From Tichowtungia sp964398915 (GTDB taxonomy: Bacteria > Verrucomicrobiota > Kiritimatiellia > Kiritimatiellales > Tichowtungiaceae), in NCBI GenBank assembly GCA_964398915.1, contig CAYNOR010000002.1:62001-126000 (forward strand): a DNA stretch of 64,000 nucleotides. Direction: 5' to 3'. The position numbers and the translations under genes are program-made. Under the pieces are notes generated by a model, which worked only from the letters and a program-made list of their open reading frames with translations, had not been told where the DNA came from and searched no databases. Shown here one piece after another: positions 45,314 to 54,717 of the stretch. The stretch's first letter is position 1; every line of letters starts with the position of its first letter.

Positions 45314-47776
45314 ATGGAAAATTTTACACCGAGAGCACAACGCGTTCTGCATTTGGCCCGCAAGGAAGCCGAGCAGTTCAATCATAACTATGTCGGTACG
45401 GAGCATATTCTGCTCGGTCTTGTTGCGCTGGGCAGCGGTGTGGCCGTCAGTGCGCTTCAGTCGCTTGGCGTGGATTTGCAAGGGTTGCGGATGGAAGTCG
45501 AAAAGGCGGTTGGAACCGGAGCCGATACCAAAACGGCTGGAAATATTCCGTTTACTCCGCGTGCCAAAAAAGTGCTGGCGCTGGCGACCAGCGAAGCCCG
45601 CTCGCTCAATCACAGCTATGTCGGTACCGAGCATATTCTGCTCGGTCTGCTTCGCGAAGGGGAGGGGATCGCCGCCCGCGTTCTGGAAAACATGGGTGTA
45701 GATCTCGAAGAGGCTCGTGAAGAAATTATGGCCATGCTTGACCCGGACTATGACGGTTCTATGGAAGTTAATGAGGAAGACACTCCGGCTTACGGAGCAC
45801 AGCCGAAGGCTGCCGCCGAAGGACAAACCATCAAAACGCCTGCACTCAATGCGTTCGGGCGCGATCTCACCGAAATGGCGAAAAAGGGTGAGCTTGACCC
45901 CGTGATCGGGCGGCACAATGAAATTGAACGAGTCATTCAGATTCTTTGCCGGCGCACGAAAAATAATCCGGTGCTGCTTGGCGAAGCAGGTGTCGGTAAA
46001 ACCGCTATCGCGGAAGGGCTCGCGCAGTCGATTGCCGACGGTACGGTTCCTCAGCTGCTGGCCGACAAAAAAGTGGTGACGCTCGATCTCGCGCTGATGG
46101 TGGCCGGCACCAAATATCGCGGACAGTTTGAAGAACGGATCAAGGCGGTTATGGATGAGATCCGTAAGACAAAGAATGTTCTGCTTTTTCTGGATGAAAT
46201 GCACACCATCGTCGGTGCCGGTTCAGCCGAAGGAACGATGGATGCGGCCAATATTATCAAACCCGCGCTTTCACGCGGCGAGTTACAGTGTATCGGTGCC
46301 ACGACGCTTAATGAATACCGCAAGTCGATTGAGAAAGACGCCGCGCTGGAACGCCGGTTTCAGACGGTCATAGTCAAAGAACCGACCATTGAGGAGACCG
46401 TTTTGATTCTTAAAGGGCTGCGTCCGAAATATGAAGAGCATCATCATACGAAGATCAGTGATGCCGCACTGGAGTGCGCCGCCAAACTTTCGGCGCGGTA
46501 TCTGCCGGATCGTTTTCTTCCCGATAAGGCCATTGACCTGATTGACGAAGCGGGCGCGCGCAGTCATATCGCCAATATGGTTAAGCCGCCGGAGTTTCAG
46601 GAAATCCGGCAGCGGATGCTGGAATCCCAGCATAAAAAAGATACGGCGATCCGTGAACAGAAGTTCGAAGAAGCCGCCGCCATGCGGGATGCCGAGCGCA
46701 AAGCAAAAGAGGAATTTGATGCGGCAATGAAAACGTGGGAAGCCTCTCGACAGGAAAATCTCACGCAGGTTGATGAGGAGGAAATCCGCATCATCGTTTC
46801 CAAATGGACCGGTGTGCCGGTCGATAAAATGGGCGAACAGGCACTCGCTAAACTGCTTAAGATGGAAGCAGAGATTGAAAAGAGTGTGGTGGGTCAGAAC
46901 GAGGCAGTTTCGGCAATTTCCCGTGCGTTGCGCCGGTCGCGTGCTGAGCTGAAAGATCCCCGCAGGCCGATCGGCTCGTTTGCCTTTCTCGGTCCGACCG
47001 GCGTCGGTAAGACGATGTTGGCGAAAGAACTGGCGCGTTTTATGTTCGATGATCCGGATGCGCTGATCCAGATCGACATGTCGGAATACATGGAGAAATT
47101 TTCCGCCTCGCGTCTGGTCGGTTCGCCGCCCGGCTATGTCGGCCACGAAGAAGGCGGACAGCTTACTGAACGGGTGCGCCGCCGTCCGTATTCCGTTGTG
47201 CTGTTTGACGAAGTGGAAAAAGCCCATCCGGATGTGATGCACATGCTGCTGCAGATTCTTGAGGAAGGCCGTCTGACCGACAGCCTTGGGCGCAGTGTGG
47301 ACTTTCGTAATACGATTGTCATAATGACGTCAAATGTCGGCGCCACGCATACGTCCAAGGCCGGGCTCGGTTTTTCGCCGATCAGCGAGCAGAACGACTA
47401 CGACAAATTGAAAAGCGTTATGATGGCGGCCTGTAAAGAAACGTTTAAGCCGGAACTGGTTAACCGTCTGGACGATATCATCGTCTTTCGCCAGCTCAGT
47501 GAGAGGGATATTGAAGTTATTCTTGATCTCGAAATTGCGCGGGTTCAGGAACGTGTTGCGGCCCGTAAAATTGCGATTACACTGTCTGCCGAAGCCAAAC
47601 AGTTTCTCATCAAGAAGGGGTTTGATAAGGCGTATGGGGCTCGCCAACTTCGCCGTGCGGTTGAACGTCAGATTGAGGACCCGCTGGCCGAAGCCATTCT
47701 GCGAGGGGAAGTGGTCAGCGATAAACCCGTCGCTGTCGGTATGGACGGAGAGAAGCTTAGTTTTATTCAAACCTGA
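45314..47776 (+). CDS. clpC: ClpC-type ATPase of the Clp protease
   Basis: 820 residues. A AAA+ unfoldase feeding ClpP. Two N-terminal Clp repeats (FTPRAQRVLHLARKEAEQ near 4, FTPRAKKVLALATSEARS near 79, each followed by HNYVGTEHILLGL-type sequence), first ATPase with GEAGVGKTAIAEG near 222, a UVR-like linker (KFEEAAAMRDAERKAKEEF near 455), second ATPase with GPTGVGKTMLAKE near 560, and the ClpP loop region. GAGGAG 6 bases before the ATG. No CtsR or HrcA box was seen upstream. Confidence 0.95.
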   Translation: MENFTPRAQRVLHLARKEAEQFNHNYVGTEHILLGLVALGSGVAVSALQSLGVDLQGLRMEVEKAVGTGADTKTAGNIPFTPRAKKVLALATSEARSLNHSYVGTEHILLGLLREGEGIAARVLENMGVDLEEAREEIMAMLDPDYDGSMEVNEEDTPAYGAQPKAAAEGQTIKTPALNAFGRDLTEMAKKGELDPVIGRHNEIERVIQILCRRTKNNPVLLGEAGVGKTAIAEGLAQSIADGTVPQLLADKKVVTLDLALMVAGTKYRGQFEERIKAVMDEIRKTKNVLLFLDEMHTIVGAGSAEGTMDAANIIKPALSRGELQCIGATTLNEYRKSIEKDAALERRFQTVIVKEPTIEETVLILKGLRPKYEEHHHTKISDAALECAAKLSARYLPDRFLPDKAIDLIDEAGARSHIANMVKPPEFQEIRQRMLESQHKKDTAIREQKFEEAAAMRDAERKAKEEFDAAMKTWEASRQENLTQVDEEEIRIIVSKWTGVPVDKMGEQALAKLLKMEAEIEKSVVGQNEAVSAISRALRRSRAELKDPRRPIGSFAFLGPTGVGKTMLAKELARFMFDDPDALIQIDMSEYMEKFSASRLVGSPPGYVGHEEGGQLTERVRRRPYSVVLFDEVEKAHPDVMHMLLQILEEGRLTDSLGRSVDFRNTIVIMTSNVGATHTSKAGLGFSPISEQNDYDKLKSVMMAACKETFKPELVNRLDDIIVFRQLSERDIEVILDLEIARVQERVAARKIAITLSAEAKQFLIKKGFDKAYGARQLRRAVERQIEDPLAEAILRGEVVSDKPVAVGMDGEKLSFIQT

Positions 47777-47802
47777 TGTTGCCAACCGCTTGAGAACGGA
47801 GG

Positions 47803-49734
47803 TCAGGAACGCGAGACATACCGGTTAAGGACAGATTGCAATTCTTCGCGGTGAATCGGTTTAGCGAGATAGTCGTTCATGCCTGCCTGAATAAATTTTT
47901 CACGGTCGCCTTTCATGGCATGTGCGGTGAGTGCAATAACAGGGATGGTTTTATTGCACTGCCTGATAACGACGGTTGCCTGCAGGCCGTCCATTACGGG
48001 CATCTGAATATCCATGAAGATGATATCGTAAACCGGGCGTTGTTTTAAAGGGGCGGTCAGTTGAAGCTTTTCCACGGCATCCTTGCCATTCTCGGCGAGG
48101 TCAATTAAACAACCCTCTTTTTCGAGCATTTTTGTAACGACGCGCTGGTTCAGTTTATTATCTTCGACCAGTAATACTGTCGGTGAGCGGGTAAGGGTAT
48201 AGATTGCAGCGGCCGCTTCGGTTTCGCCGGGCGATTGATCCTCACCGGCGGGTTTGTCCAGCGGTACAGTAATGGTGAAGGAGAAAGCCGCGCCGCAGTC
48301 CGGTTCGCTGGTAACGGTCAGGTTGCCTCCCATTTTTTCAACGATCCGGCGCGAAATGGCCAGACCCAGTCCAGTGCCGCCGTATTTGCGTGTATGGGAG
48401 CCGTCGGCCTGAGTAAATTCGAGAAAAATAATTTTCTGTGCTTCTGGAGTGATGCCGATACCGGTGTCCTGGACATGGAATTTGAGGGTGCAGTCAACGT
48501 CAGTTTTTCGGATGCAGTGTGCGGAAACCCGGACGTGGCCTTTGTGGGTAAATTTAATGGCATTGGCCATTAGATTGATCAGTATCTGTCTCAGACAGCA
48601 TTCATCGCACCGGACGGCTTTCGGAATGTCCGGGGCCATGTCGATATAAAGATCCAGCCCTTTGGCGTGAACGGTTTGTGTAAAGAATTTTTGCAGTTCA
48701 TTGAGCAGGTCGGGGATACAGACTGATTCGTTTTTCAGTTCAAATTTTCCCAGCTCGATACGGGAGATGTCCAGAATATCATTGATAATCGACATTAGAT
48801 TTTCGGCCGAAGTGGAAATGGTCTGGAGGTAGTCCAGCTGTTCCGTTGTCATGTCTGTGTCTTCCATGAGTTGCGCCATGCCGATGATGCCGTTCATCGG
48901 GGTGCGGATTTCATGGGACATATTGGCTAGAAATTCACTTTTGCTCCGGCTGGCATTTTCGGCAGCAACTTTGGCCACTTCAAGTTCAGCCCGCAGACGG
49001 GCATCTTCAATTTGACGCTCTTCAAGTTGCTGGATCATGTGGTTAATCCCGTTTTCCATCAGTCCAAGTTCGTCGAGGGACTCAATTTTATTAATCCGGG
49101 TTTTATAGTTTCCTGTGGCGACTTTTCGCAGGCATTGAACGGCCGCTCTGATTCGGGGCAGGGTCAATCGCCGGACTAAAAAGGCCCCTACAGCTGTGGT
49201 CAGCAGTACACAGATCAATCCACCGATAAAGAAGGTGGCGGCCACTTTTTGTTTTTCCGTCACAGAGCGTCCGGTATCGATTTTAAGGTGCAGTTCGCCC
49301 AGATAGTTGCCGTCGACGAATAATGGTGTAGAGATGTATAAATATTTCAGACCATTCATTTCGCGCTGGATATGCAGGTTTTCTTCCATCACAGCCTGAT
49401 TGGTATTCAGATTTCCTGCGCAGTTACTGAAGGTTCCTTCCTGTTCGGGATTGGTGCAGTAATGCACGCGGTGATCGCGTCGACATACGGAGGCACAAAC
49501 CACACTTTCACCGATGAGATGCGAAAGTGCCTGCCGGTCTCTGGCGGTGTGGTAGGGGAGGATTTGCTGATTCATGAGGCGTCCGGGAATTCGCGCCTGC
49601 ATGCAAAGTTGTTCATCAATTTGTTTGGAGAAAAGTTGTGTGCAGTAAATGCCCAGCCCGGTAAAGCTCATGGAGGTGATTATAAAAATAGCCAGGCCCA
49701 GTTTAAGTGCCAGTGAGGTAACTGATTTTTTCAT
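47803..49734 (-). CDS. Hybrid histidine kinase coupled to a solute-binding protein
   Basis: 643 residues. Membrane helix about 8-30, a periplasmic domain of 130 residues with Cys44, Cys80, Cys84, Cys93 and Cys105 (possible disulfides), a second helix about 165-188, HAMP, HisKA with His274 in NMSHEIRTPMNGIIGM, HATPase with NLMANAIKFT and GTGLGLAISRRIVEKMGG, then a receiver with IIFMDIQMPVMDG and LAKPIHREEL. The gene's ATG overlaps the stop of the preceding solute-binding-protein gene (ATGA). By analogy with TorT-TorS or LuxP-LuxQ, the binding protein may present a ligand to this sensor. No response regulator with an output domain is adjacent. Confidence 0.9.
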   Translation of the reverse strand: MKKSVTSLALKLGLAIFIITSMSFTGLGIYCTQLFSKQIDEQLCMQARIPGRLMNQQILPYHTARDRQALSHLIGESVVCASVCRRDHRVHYCTNPEQEGTFSNCAGNLNTNQAVMEENLHIQREMNGLKYLYISTPLFVDGNYLGELHLKIDTGRSVTEKQKVAATFFIGGLICVLLTTAVGAFLVRRLTLPRIRAAVQCLRKVATGNYKTRINKIESLDELGLMENGINHMIQQLEERQIEDARLRAELEVAKVAAENASRSKSEFLANMSHEIRTPMNGIIGMAQLMEDTDMTTEQLDYLQTISTSAENLMSIINDILDISRIELGKFELKNESVCIPDLLNELQKFFTQTVHAKGLDLYIDMAPDIPKAVRCDECCLRQILINLMANAIKFTHKGHVRVSAHCIRKTDVDCTLKFHVQDTGIGITPEAQKIIFLEFTQADGSHTRKYGGTGLGLAISRRIVEKMGGNLTVTSEPDCGAAFSFTITVPLDKPAGEDQSPGETEAAAAIYTLTRSPTVLLVEDNKLNQRVVTKMLEKEGCLIDLAENGKDAVEKLQLTAPLKQRPVYDIIFMDIQMPVMDGLQATVVIRQCNKTIPVIALTAHAMKGDREKFIQAGMNDYLAKPIHREELQSVLNRYVSRS

Positions 49735-51059
49735 TTCTGTAGTTCCTTGAACCGGAGGTATGCTTCTGCGGATGTCAGCGCGTTATTAAGCAATGGATAG
49801 AGACTCTCAAATACCGAACTGATCGAATCATTTCTTTCAAGTGAAAAAACATCAGGCTTGAGTTCTCGTCCCAGTGATAGTTTTCTCTGATATTCAGCGA
49901 AGATATCCTGACCATATTCCGGATCATACAGATTGCCGGCGATTCCGGTTGGATTCTTGGTATAACGGATCCATTTCTCAGCAATTTCCGGCCGGCTCCA
50001 AAACCGGATCAGCTGAATAGCGGCCTCCCGGGCTGGACTGTTTTTCATAACGGCCCACACCGGCATGAATCCCCCTGCATAAAACTGTTGTTTTTTGAAG
50101 CCGGGCATTTGTGCCAGACGCATTTTTTGGAGCAGGTGAGGCATATCCTTCTGTAACGCATTGTAGCGCCATGTCGGTTCGCTCACAAAAAGGGCCTTAT
50201 TCTCCATTAACAGAGTCGCCGCATCCTGCCACGTATCATTCGGGTTGCTGTACAGCAAGGGGGATCGTTTGCCGAGGGTTTCGAAGGTTTCTAGTACCTG
50301 CTTGATGGCCGAATCGGTCTTTTCCGGGCTGGTTTCCGTCTCTGCCGAAAGAAACATATTGTAGGCCAGCCTGGGAAATGAGCCCGATGATTTGAAATCG
50401 GCAAAAACGGAGATTGGAGCAACGGCAGTTCGATTGTATTCATTCACGCGCCGGGCATAGTCCAGCAGATCATCGACAGTCATTTCCTCTTCACAGATTT
50501 TTAAGCCCAACGTATCCGCAACTTCTGTGTTGTACCACATTGCATAGAAGAACCCTTCGATGTAGGGACCGGTTAGAATATTGCCGGTTTGCCTGCAATA
50601 GTTGGAATCTTTCGTAATAAACGGTTTTTGTGTTTCTGCGAATCCGGGCACCTTTGAAAAATCGACTAAATATTTCTGTCCCCAGTCCGGGTCTTCCAAC
50701 AGGGCTGCTACTGTTTGGTAGATGGAGATATCCAGCCAGATGACATCCCAAGTGATTGTTCCTGAGCGGATCATGTCAGCTATAAAAATAGCAGACGTAT
50801 CCCGCGTTTTAGAGGGGAACATATCGGCAGCAAATGCAAACTGCACCTGAATGTTCTGATTTTTGAATGTAAAATCGTCTAAAACATCGCGTACCAGTTT
50901 TTCGCGAAGCCCTTCACCTTTCCAATGACCCATCCAGTGCAGTATCGTTACAGGATTTGTCTGAATTGAACCGCACGGATCAGAACCTGAAGCGGCTCCT
51001 GCGATGAGGGCAAAACCGATCACTCGTCTTAATATTTTACATATTTGTAACGTGGACAT
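49731..51059 (-). CDS. Extracellular solute-binding protein (sugar-type), no transporter nearby
   Basis: 442 residues with a signal peptide (VIGFALIAGAASGS). The mature protein has the two-lobed fold of ABC sugar-binding proteins: TILHWMGHWKGEG, WDVIWLDISIYQTVAALLED near 105, TGPYIEGFFYAMWYNTEVADTLGLKI near 160, LLMENKALFVSEPTWRYNAL near 280, and AGGFMPVWAVMKNSPAREAAIQLIRFW near 325. No permease or ATPase genes are next to it; instead it overlaps a sensor kinase, so it may be a ligand receptor for signalling. No Shine-Dalgarno is seen ahead of the ATG at 51059. A TTGAAC-N17-TAGAAC pair lies just upstream, but would leave almost no leader. Confidence 0.85.
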   Translation of the reverse strand: MSTLQICKILRRVIGFALIAGAASGSDPCGSIQTNPVTILHWMGHWKGEGLREKLVRDVLDDFTFKNQNIQVQFAFAADMFPSKTRDTSAIFIADMIRSGTITWDVIWLDISIYQTVAALLEDPDWGQKYLVDFSKVPGFAETQKPFITKDSNYCRQTGNILTGPYIEGFFYAMWYNTEVADTLGLKICEEEMTVDDLLDYARRVNEYNRTAVAPISVFADFKSSGSFPRLAYNMFLSAETETSPEKTDSAIKQVLETFETLGKRSPLLYSNPNDTWQDAATLLMENKALFVSEPTWRYNALQKDMPHLLQKMRLAQMPGFKKQQFYAGGFMPVWAVMKNSPAREAAIQLIRFWSRPEIAEKWIRYTKNPTGIAGNLYDPEYGQDIFAEYQRKLSLGRELKPDVFSLERNDSISSVFESLYPLLNNALTSAEAYLRFKELQK

Positions 51060-51239
51060 GCATGGCGTTCTACGAAAACATTACAACGCGTTCAAGGTTA
51101 TTAGCAAACAGTGATCAAGTATTTCAAAAAAATAAGTTGAGTGGGAAATCATACTGTTTTCACCGGTCGCTCTTTCTCCTTTGTTTCTTGTGCTCCCTTC
51201 TGTAAATTGTACAACTTCCGAATTATGGAAAGTCTGCCG

Positions 51240-52076
51240 ATGAAAACGATTGCGATAATGGGAACGGGATTGATGGGGTCGTCGCTGGGTCTTGCGCTGA
51301 AGAAGCGCGGGGTGCCGGTGCGTATCCATGCTTATGCGCGCCGAAACGAAACCCGTATGAGCGCAATGGAACGAGGCGTGGCCGATGCCGTCTTTGATAC
51401 TCCGGAAGAGGCGGTTCGCGAAGCTGATCTGGTTGTCCTGTGTGTTCCGGTTTTAACAATTCCTGAACTGGCGAAAGACTGCCTCGCAGGGTTGAAAAAG
51501 GGAGCCATTGTCACCGATGTGGGGAGTACGAAAGCCTGTTTGAATGAATTGATGGCCGGGGTGCTGGCCGGGACCGGCGTTGAATTTATCGGTTCACACC
51601 CGATTTGTGGCTCAGAACAACAGGGTATTGAAGCAGGTAATGCTGACTTGTATGCCGGTGCGATGACCGTGGTTACACCGCATGCGCTGGCGGATGAAGG
51701 CTCCGTTGCAGAGGTTTCTGGCCTTTGGAAAAGCGCGGGCTCGCTGGTGACGGTGATGGATGCTGCAGCACACGATTATATTCTGGCTGAAACAAGTCAT
51801 CTACCGCATGTGGTTGCAGCGGCGTTGGCGCTTTCGGCTGGTGATAACGGTCTGTTTTGCGGAAGCGGGTTTCGCGACACGACCCGTATTGCCGAAGGAT
51901 CCCCGCAGGTCTGGAGCGATATTGTCCGCACGAATGCACCTGCGCTTAAAACGGCACTTAAAAATTTCTGTCAAAATCTGAATCAACTGGCGGTGCTGGT
52001 TGACTCCGGTGACGGCGAAAAGCTGTCTAACTGGTTTGCCGCCGCCCGTGATAAACGCAAGGAGTTGCTCCGCTGA
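51240..52076 (+). CDS. tyrA: Prephenate/arogenate dehydrogenase
   Basis: 278 residues from the ATG at 51240, chosen because GGAAAG lies 8 bases upstream; an ATG at 51225 would add five residues. It oxidatively decarboxylates prephenate (or arogenate) for tyrosine synthesis. NAD-binding IAIMGTGLMGSSLGLALKKRG opens the protein; GAIVTDVGSTKACLNELM near 85, FIGSHPICGSEQQGIEAG near 118, ETSHLPHVVAAALAL near 180 and SGFRDTTRIAEGSP near 205 follow. Its TGA overlaps the aroA ATG (TGATG). Confidence 0.9.
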   Translation: MKTIAIMGTGLMGSSLGLALKKRGVPVRIHAYARRNETRMSAMERGVADAVFDTPEEAVREADLVVLCVPVLTIPELAKDCLAGLKKGAIVTDVGSTKACLNELMAGVLAGTGVEFIGSHPICGSEQQGIEAGNADLYAGAMTVVTPHALADEGSVAEVSGLWKSAGSLVTVMDAAAHDYILAETSHLPHVVAAALALSAGDNGLFCGSGFRDTTRIAEGSPQVWSDIVRTNAPALKTALKNFCQNLNQLAVLVDSGDGEKLSNWFAAARDKRKELLR

Positions 52077-53383
52077 TGCATTCAAAAATGGTTTATCCTG
52101 TTTCAAAATTCGGCGGCGAGTTGCGTGTTCCCGGTGATAAGAGCGTTTCACAACGCATTGCTATGCTGGCCGCATTGGCGAAAGGCACGTCGGAAGTCCA
52201 CGGTTTTTTGCATGGCGAAGATGCTATCAGCACACTCGGAGCCATGTGTTCGCTGGGAGCCTCGGCCCGGTTTGAAGGCGATGTGCTTAAGATCGCGGGC
52301 ACGGGTGGAAAATTCAAGGAGCCTGCCAATCCGTTGGATATGGGTAATTCAGGTACCGGTACCCGCTTGCTGGCCGGATTACTGGCCGGACAGAATATGA
52401 CGGTGACCCTGACTGGTGATGCGTCGCTTTCGCGCCGCCCGATGGGGCGTATTAAAAAACCGCTGGAGCTGATGGGTGCACAGATTGAGCTGACGGGGGA
52501 GAAGGAAACTTTACCTATAACCATTACGGGTACGCCGCTGCGCGGAATCCGGTATGAGCTGCCGATGGCCTCGGCGCAGGTCAAATCCTGTATCCTGCTG
52601 GCCGGTCTTTTTGCCGAAGGCAAAACGACGGTGATTGAGCCCCGTCCGACTCGCGATCATACAGAAAAACTTTTCCAGATATTGGGAATCCCTCTGCACG
52701 TCGACGGGCTGGAGATCAGTTTGAACGGGTTTGGCCCGAAGGGTCCGCAGATTACTGCACGCAAATTGACGGTGCCGGGCGATTTTTCCAGCGCGGCGTT
52801 CTGGATTGCCGCCGTAGCGGCACGACCGGGGGCAGAATTGATTGTACGCGGCGTCGGACTGAATCCCCGGCGCACGGCGTTACTGAGCGTATTGAGAAGA
52901 ATGGGTGCGCTGATTGAAGTCGAAGTTGCGGAAGAGCAGGGTGATCCGATCGGCACGGTGTTTGTGCGCGGGGCGCTGTTGCACGGTACGGAAATCGGTG
53001 GAGATGAAATTCCGAATTTGATTGATGAATTACCCATGCTGGCGGTAACGGGTGCGCTGGCAAAGGGCGCGACTGTGATCCGCGATGCGGAGGAACTGCG
53101 CGTGAAGGAGTCTGATCGTATTGCTGTAACGGCAGGACATTTGCGGGCGTTCGGTGTCGAAGTGAAAGAACATGCGGACGGCATGACCGTATACGGCCTG
53201 GCAAAACTGCATGCGCCGGCGGAGCCTTTGCCGTCGCACGGCGATCACCGCATTACGATGTCAATGGCTATGCTGGCGACATTTGCAAACGCTCCGGTTA
53301 AATTAGAGCAGGTCGAATGTGTGGCGACGTCTTATCCGGATTTTTGGAGTCATTTAGAACAGCTGGGCGGAAAGGTTGAATGA
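52076..53383 (+). CDS. aroA: EPSP synthase (3-phosphoshikimate 1-carboxyvinyltransferase)
   Basis: 435 residues, typical. It adds enolpyruvate to shikimate 3-phosphate. Motifs: GELRVPGDKSVSQRIAML near 14 with the key Lys and Ser, MGNSGTGTRLLAGLLAG near 88, RPMGRIKKPLELMGA near 119, SAQVKSCILLAGLFAEG near 167, DFSSAAFWIAA near 235, DELPMLAVTGALAKG near 318 and RVKESDRIAVTAGHLRAFG near 342, LPSHGDHRITMSMAM near 383. It is translationally coupled to tyrA (TGATG) and to the cmk/plsC fusion (ATGA). Confidence 0.96.
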   Translation: MHSKMVYPVSKFGGELRVPGDKSVSQRIAMLAALAKGTSEVHGFLHGEDAISTLGAMCSLGASARFEGDVLKIAGTGGKFKEPANPLDMGNSGTGTRLLAGLLAGQNMTVTLTGDASLSRRPMGRIKKPLELMGAQIELTGEKETLPITITGTPLRGIRYELPMASAQVKSCILLAGLFAEGKTTVIEPRPTRDHTEKLFQILGIPLHVDGLEISLNGFGPKGPQITARKLTVPGDFSSAAFWIAAVAARPGAELIVRGVGLNPRRTALLSVLRRMGALIEVEVAEEQGDPIGTVFVRGALLHGTEIGGDEIPNLIDELPMLAVTGALAKGATVIRDAEELRVKESDRIAVTAGHLRAFGVEVKEHADGMTVYGLAKLHAPAEPLPSHGDHRITMSMAMLATFANAPVKLEQVECVATSYPDFWSHLEQLGGKVE

Positions 53384-54717
53384 GCAGACAACGAATTATA
53401 GCAATTGACGGGCCGGCGGCTTCAGGGAAGTCCACCGTCGCGCGCGAAGTAGCGAAGAGATTGAACTGCATCTATGTAGATTCCGGTTCGTTTTACCGCG
53501 GCGTGACATGGAAGATGATTCAGGAAGGTGTGAATACTAAGAATCCGCTGCTGGTGCTGCCGGTTCTGCTGAAGTCAACGTGGGCGTTTGAAATCCGCGA
53601 TCGGGCGGTCGTTTTTACGATTGATGGGGTAGAACCCGGCGAGGCGTTGCGCGGTAAGGATGTCCGTGAAGCGGTTTCGGATATTGCGGCGATGCCTGCG
53701 GTGCGTACCTTCGTGGTGAGCCATTTACGTAAGCTGAAAAAGCTGGGGTCGCTGGCGATGGAAGGCCGTGACATCAGTTCTGTGGTGTTTCCGAAGACTC
53801 CGTACAAATTTTATCTGGATGCAAATCCTGAAGAAAGGGCGAAACGCCGCCATGCGGAACTGGTTGCCGCAGGTGAAACTGAAAAAGCTCAGGAGGTGCT
53901 GGAGTCTCTTCAGCGCCGCGATGAAAAGGATTCTTCGCGCAAGACTGCCCCATTGAAAATCGCTACCGGGGCTTATGTTATTGATACGTCGGGTCATCCG
54001 ATCGAAGAGGTGACCCGGATTCTGATGAATCGTATTACAGAGCTCGAAAAGCCGCGCAGCGATAAGATGATCAACCCGATCTGGTACAGCATTACCTGTA
54101 ATTTTTTTCTGATCTGTCTGCGGCTCAAGAACCGGATTAAATTCTACGGACTGCAGAATGTACCTAGAACCGGCGGAGTGATTATCGCCTCGAACCACGC
54201 CAGTTACATCGATCCTCCGGCGGTTGGCGCCTGCACCTACCGGACGCGAATGACTCATTTCATGGCCCGTGATACGCTGTTTAAAAAAGGATTCATGAAC
54301 TGGTTTTTACATAAGGTCGGCGTGATTCCGCTGGATCGCGACAAGGGCGATATAAAGGCGATGAAAACGGCCATTGCGCTGTTAAAGAATGGAGCTTCTG
54401 TGGCGCTGTTCCCTGAAGGAACCCGTTCGGTTGACGGAACCCTTCAGCCGCCGAAACCGGGAATCGGTTTTTTGGTTGCCAAGGGCAATTCTCCGGTGGT
54501 GCCTGTTTATATCCACGGCTCTTACGAGGCTTGGTCTAAGCACAGCGATGGATGGAAACCCAATCCAGTCTCGGTGCTCTTCGGAAACCTGATCACGCAG
54601 GAAGAAATCCGCGGGCTGGGCGAAGGACGTGAGGCCTACGAGTTGATCGGCGAACTGATTATGAAACGTATTGCTATGTTGAAAGAAAACTTTGAGAAGG
54701 GATTGATTCATGAGTAA
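53380..54717 (+). CDS. cmk: Cytidylate kinase fused to a 1-acylglycerol-3-phosphate acyltransferase
   Basis: 445 residues in one frame. Residues 1-225 are cytidylate kinase: P-loop DGPAASGKSTVAREVA, IYVDSGSFYRGVTW, SLAMEGRDISSVVFP and RRDEKDSSRKTAPLKIA; it phosphorylates CMP and dCMP. Residues about 230-445 are a PlsC-type acyltransferase: VIIASNHASYIDPPAVGA with the HX4D motif, LDRDKGDIKAM and ALFPEGTRSVDGTL; it makes phosphatidate. A short hydrophobic stretch (INPIWYSITCNFFLICLRL) marks the junction. The two activities lie in adjacent genes in many bacteria; here they are fused. The gene overlaps aroA and, by 8 bases, proS. Confidence 0.9.
   Translation: MSRQRIIAIDGPAASGKSTVAREVAKRLNCIYVDSGSFYRGVTWKMIQEGVNTKNPLLVLPVLLKSTWAFEIRDRAVVFTIDGVEPGEALRGKDVREAVSDIAAMPAVRTFVVSHLRKLKKLGSLAMEGRDISSVVFPKTPYKFYLDANPEERAKRRHAELVAAGETEKAQEVLESLQRRDEKDSSRKTAPLKIATGAYVIDTSGHPIEEVTRILMNRITELEKPRSDKMINPIWYSITCNFFLICLRLKNRIKFYGLQNVPRTGGVIIASNHASYIDPPAVGACTYRTRMTHFMARDTLFKKGFMNWFLHKVGVIPLDRDKGDIKAMKTAIALLKNGASVALFPEGTRSVDGTLQPPKPGIGFLVAKGNSPVVPVYIHGSYEAWSKHSDGWKPNPVSVLFGNLITQEEIRGLGEGREAYELIGELIMKRIAMLKENFEKGLIHE

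Noticed and set aside
51060..51095. Leaderless transcript for the solute-binding protein
   Set aside because: A TTGAAC-N17-TAGAAC pair fits poorly at the -10, and no other leaderless genes are evident here.
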